Assembly: GCA_964648505.1 (NCBI GenBank) | Contig: CAZYMI010000009.1 | Coordinates: 16,917 to 80,916, forward strand | DNA from: CAZYMI01 sp964648505 | Lineage (GTDB): Bacteria > Pseudomonadota > Alphaproteobacteria > Micavibrionales > Micavibrionaceae | Direction: 5' to 3' | Length of the DNA stretch: 64,000 bases | Part shown: one piece after another, positions 62,677 through 64,000 of the stretch | Position numbering within the stretch: position 1 is the first letter of the stretch | Layout: every line of letters starts with the position of its first letter | The notes under the pieces: generated by a model | Databases searched by the model: none | The model's input: the letters and a program-made list of their open reading frames with translations, nothing else | What the model was told of the DNA's origin: nothing | Made by a program: the position numbers and the translations under genes

Positions 62677-63971
62677 ATTTTCTTTGTAGAAGCTTTAGCC
62701 TTCAAAGGTTTGTAACCAAAACGACTTTGGAAGCGCGGCACATCACCCTTATCAAGATTAACGGTAAAGGTGATGTTCTCCTCGCCCTCTTTTTTGTGTG
62801 TTACTTTTCCGTTCTGATAAAGCCATGCCATGGCATCCCCATCTGTAACAGGTATTTTAAAACGCACTTGCGATCTGTCATCTGATAATTTTTCTGAAAG
62901 AACCTGAAGTAAGTTATTAAGCCCTGTGCCCGTTAACGCTGAAACAAGTATTTTGCGCGATCCGGCTTTGAAGTCATCACGATCCTCGCGGCCCAGGCGA
63001 TCCATTTTATTACACACTTCAATAACACGATCATCTTCTGCAACCTGAACACCCAAATCGCTCAACACATCCTCAACCGCTTTTTTTTGTATCAACGTAT
63101 CGGGCGAAGACATATCACGCACATGCAAAATAATATCAGCCTGTTCAATCTGTTCCAACGTGGCCCGAAACGCAGCAATCAAATGAGTTGGTAAATTTGA
63201 AATAAAACCGACTGTATCTGACATCATCACATATTGACCTGATGGCAATTTTAATTTCCGAACTGTTGGATCCAGTGTTGCGAACAGTAGATCTTTGGCA
63301 AAAACATTTGAATCGGTTAATCGATTAAATAAAGTTGATTTACCAGCATTGGTATAGCCTACAAGGGAAACTGTACGGAAAGGCACTTTTTTGCGCTGAT
63401 CTGCCTGAAGCCCACGCGTACGCCTTACATCTTCAAGTTGCTTTTTAAGATGTGTGATACGATCATCAATTAAACGACGATCCAGCTCAATCTGCGTTTC
63501 ACCAGGGCCACCCATAAAGCCGCCGCCCCCTCGTTGACGTTCAAGGTGAGTCCATGATCGCACCAGCCTCGAACGCTGGTAATTGAGTGCGGCAAGCTCG
63601 ACTTGAATTTTTCCTTCACGGGTTTGTGCGCGTGCACCAAAGATTTCAAGGATCAGCCCTGTCCGGTCAATAACCTTGGCCTGCCATAGTTTCTCCAGAT
63701 TGCGTTGTTGAACAGGTGACAGAGCATGATTAACGATAACAACATCAGGGCTAAGTTCCTGAATTTTTGCAACCAAACTCTCGCGCCCCCCTTCGCCCAA
63801 TAAAAATCCGGGCGTAGGTTTAGCAACATTTACTGTTTCAAGCCCGATCACATGAATATCAATTGCAGCGGCAAGGCCAACCGCCTCAGCACGCTGAGCT
63901 TCTGCATCAAGTTTTCTTTGAAGAATAGGATGGACAATAAAGGCCGTTAAACGACCTTTTGATTTGGGCAT
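62673..63971 (-). CDS. hflX: Ribosome-associated GTPase HflX
   Basis: Splits stalled 70S ribosomes. The 432-residue protein has an N-terminal nucleotide-binding HflX domain (about 1-190, with the glycine-rich RQRGGGGFMGGPGETQIELD) and a G domain: G1 GYTNAGKS (about 205), DTVGF, NKMD. The C-terminus is basic (KPLKAKASTKKI). Start ATG 63971. In many proteobacteria it follows hfq. Confidence 0.96.
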   Translation of the reverse strand: MPKSKGRLTAFIVHPILQRKLDAEAQRAEAVGLAAAIDIHVIGLETVNVAKPTPGFLLGEGGRESLVAKIQELSPDVVIVNHALSPVQQRNLEKLWQAKVIDRTGLILEIFGARAQTREGKIQVELAALNYQRSRLVRSWTHLERQRGGGGFMGGPGETQIELDRRLIDDRITHLKKQLEDVRRTRGLQADQRKKVPFRTVSLVGYTNAGKSTLFNRLTDSNVFAKDLLFATLDPTVRKLKLPSGQYVMMSDTVGFISNLPTHLIAAFRATLEQIEQADIILHVRDMSSPDTLIQKKAVEDVLSDLGVQVAEDDRVIEVCNKMDRLGREDRDDFKAGSRKILVSALTGTGLNNLLQVLSEKLSDDRSQVRFKIPVTDGDAMAWLYQNGKVTHKKEGEENITFTVNLDKGDVPRFQSRFGYKPLKAKASTKKI

Positions 63972-63974
63972 AAA

Positions 63975-64000
63975 TTAGTCTGCCTTATCCTCGTCATTTA
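63975..64000 (-). CDS. Last codons of an upstream gene (possibly hfq), cut by window edge
   Basis: On the minus strand a frame ends with the acidic residues NDEDKAD and a TAA at 63975-63977, 3 nt before the hflX start. Acidic C-termini and this position fit Hfq, but only seven codons are visible, so identity is a guess from synteny. Confidence 0.35.

Noticed and set aside
1..64000. CRISPR arrays, insertion sequences, prophage, tRNA or rRNA genes
   Set aside because: No spaced direct repeats, transposase or phage genes, or tRNA T-loop plus acceptor patterns were found by reading both strands.

Overview
The window is a gene-dense piece of an alphaproteobacterial chromosome, probably from a free-living or host-independent lineage. 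The evidence is synteny and gene content. There is a CcrM-type GANTC methyltransferase in the run rnhB-ccrM-folB-mutY-DUF721...dsbA-smc. The F0 ATP synthase operon (atpI-B-E-F'-F) is separate from F1 and has duplicated b subunits. fabA-fabB-fabI form one operon, the SUF operon is led by an Rrf2 regulator, and a 6S RNA lies between zapA and the 5-formyl-THF cyclo-ligase gene. hflX sits at the right edge, next to what may be the end of hfq. Base composition looks AT-leaning for the class (not computed). I cannot name the genus. I saw no IS element, prophage, CRISPR array, tRNA or rRNA.

Layout. 1-7.9 kb: end of metK, trmB, then the translation/transcription operon rimP-nusA-infB-rbfA-truB-rpsO with a clear terminator. 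7.9-11.9 kb: a small unknown gene and gpmA on the minus strand, then pnp and a glycerophosphodiester phosphodiesterase gene. 11.9-15.6 kb (minus): an unknown 340-residue protein followed by fabA-fabB-fabI. 15.8-20.6 kb: a COG4671-like glycosyltransferase, a secreted SH3 protein, dusA, three unrecognised genes in a row and an unlisted 57-residue small gene with its own terminator. 20.67-20.78 kb: a long imperfect inverted repeat that can form two alternative structures. 20.8-26.5 kb (minus): rrf2-sufB-C-D-S-T-A. 26.7-32.2 kb: membrane protein, pepN, rnhB, ccrM, folB. 32.2-34.3 kb (minus): secreted unknown and mutY. 34.3-45.6 kb: DUF721, efp, suhB-like, OmpA-like, dsbA-like, smc, F0 operon, nadD, rsfS. 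45.6-50.2 kb: rlmH, envC-like, ctpA, divergent polysaccharide deacetylase, rppH. 50.3-57.0 kb (minus): yebC-ruvC-ruvA-ruvB-ybgC-tolQ-tolR-tolA-tolB, without pal. 57.1-58.3 kb: a CheY-like regulator behind a perfect CtrA box, plus an unknown partner. 58.3-64 kb: ymdB, 5-FCL, 6S RNA, zapA, a small coiled-coil gene, tkt, hflX.

Most of this is core machinery: ribosome maturation, RNA turnover, fatty acid synthesis, Fe-S assembly, DNA repair, envelope integrity and ATP synthesis. The least ordinary signals concern cell-cycle control and small elements. Eight GANTC sites are packed into about 100 bp over the promoter of ccrM, the gene whose product methylates GANTC. A perfect CtrA box stands before an uncharacterised receiver-domain protein, and a CtrA-like box stands before the small 57-codon gene. 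The 106-nt inverted repeat is also unexplained.
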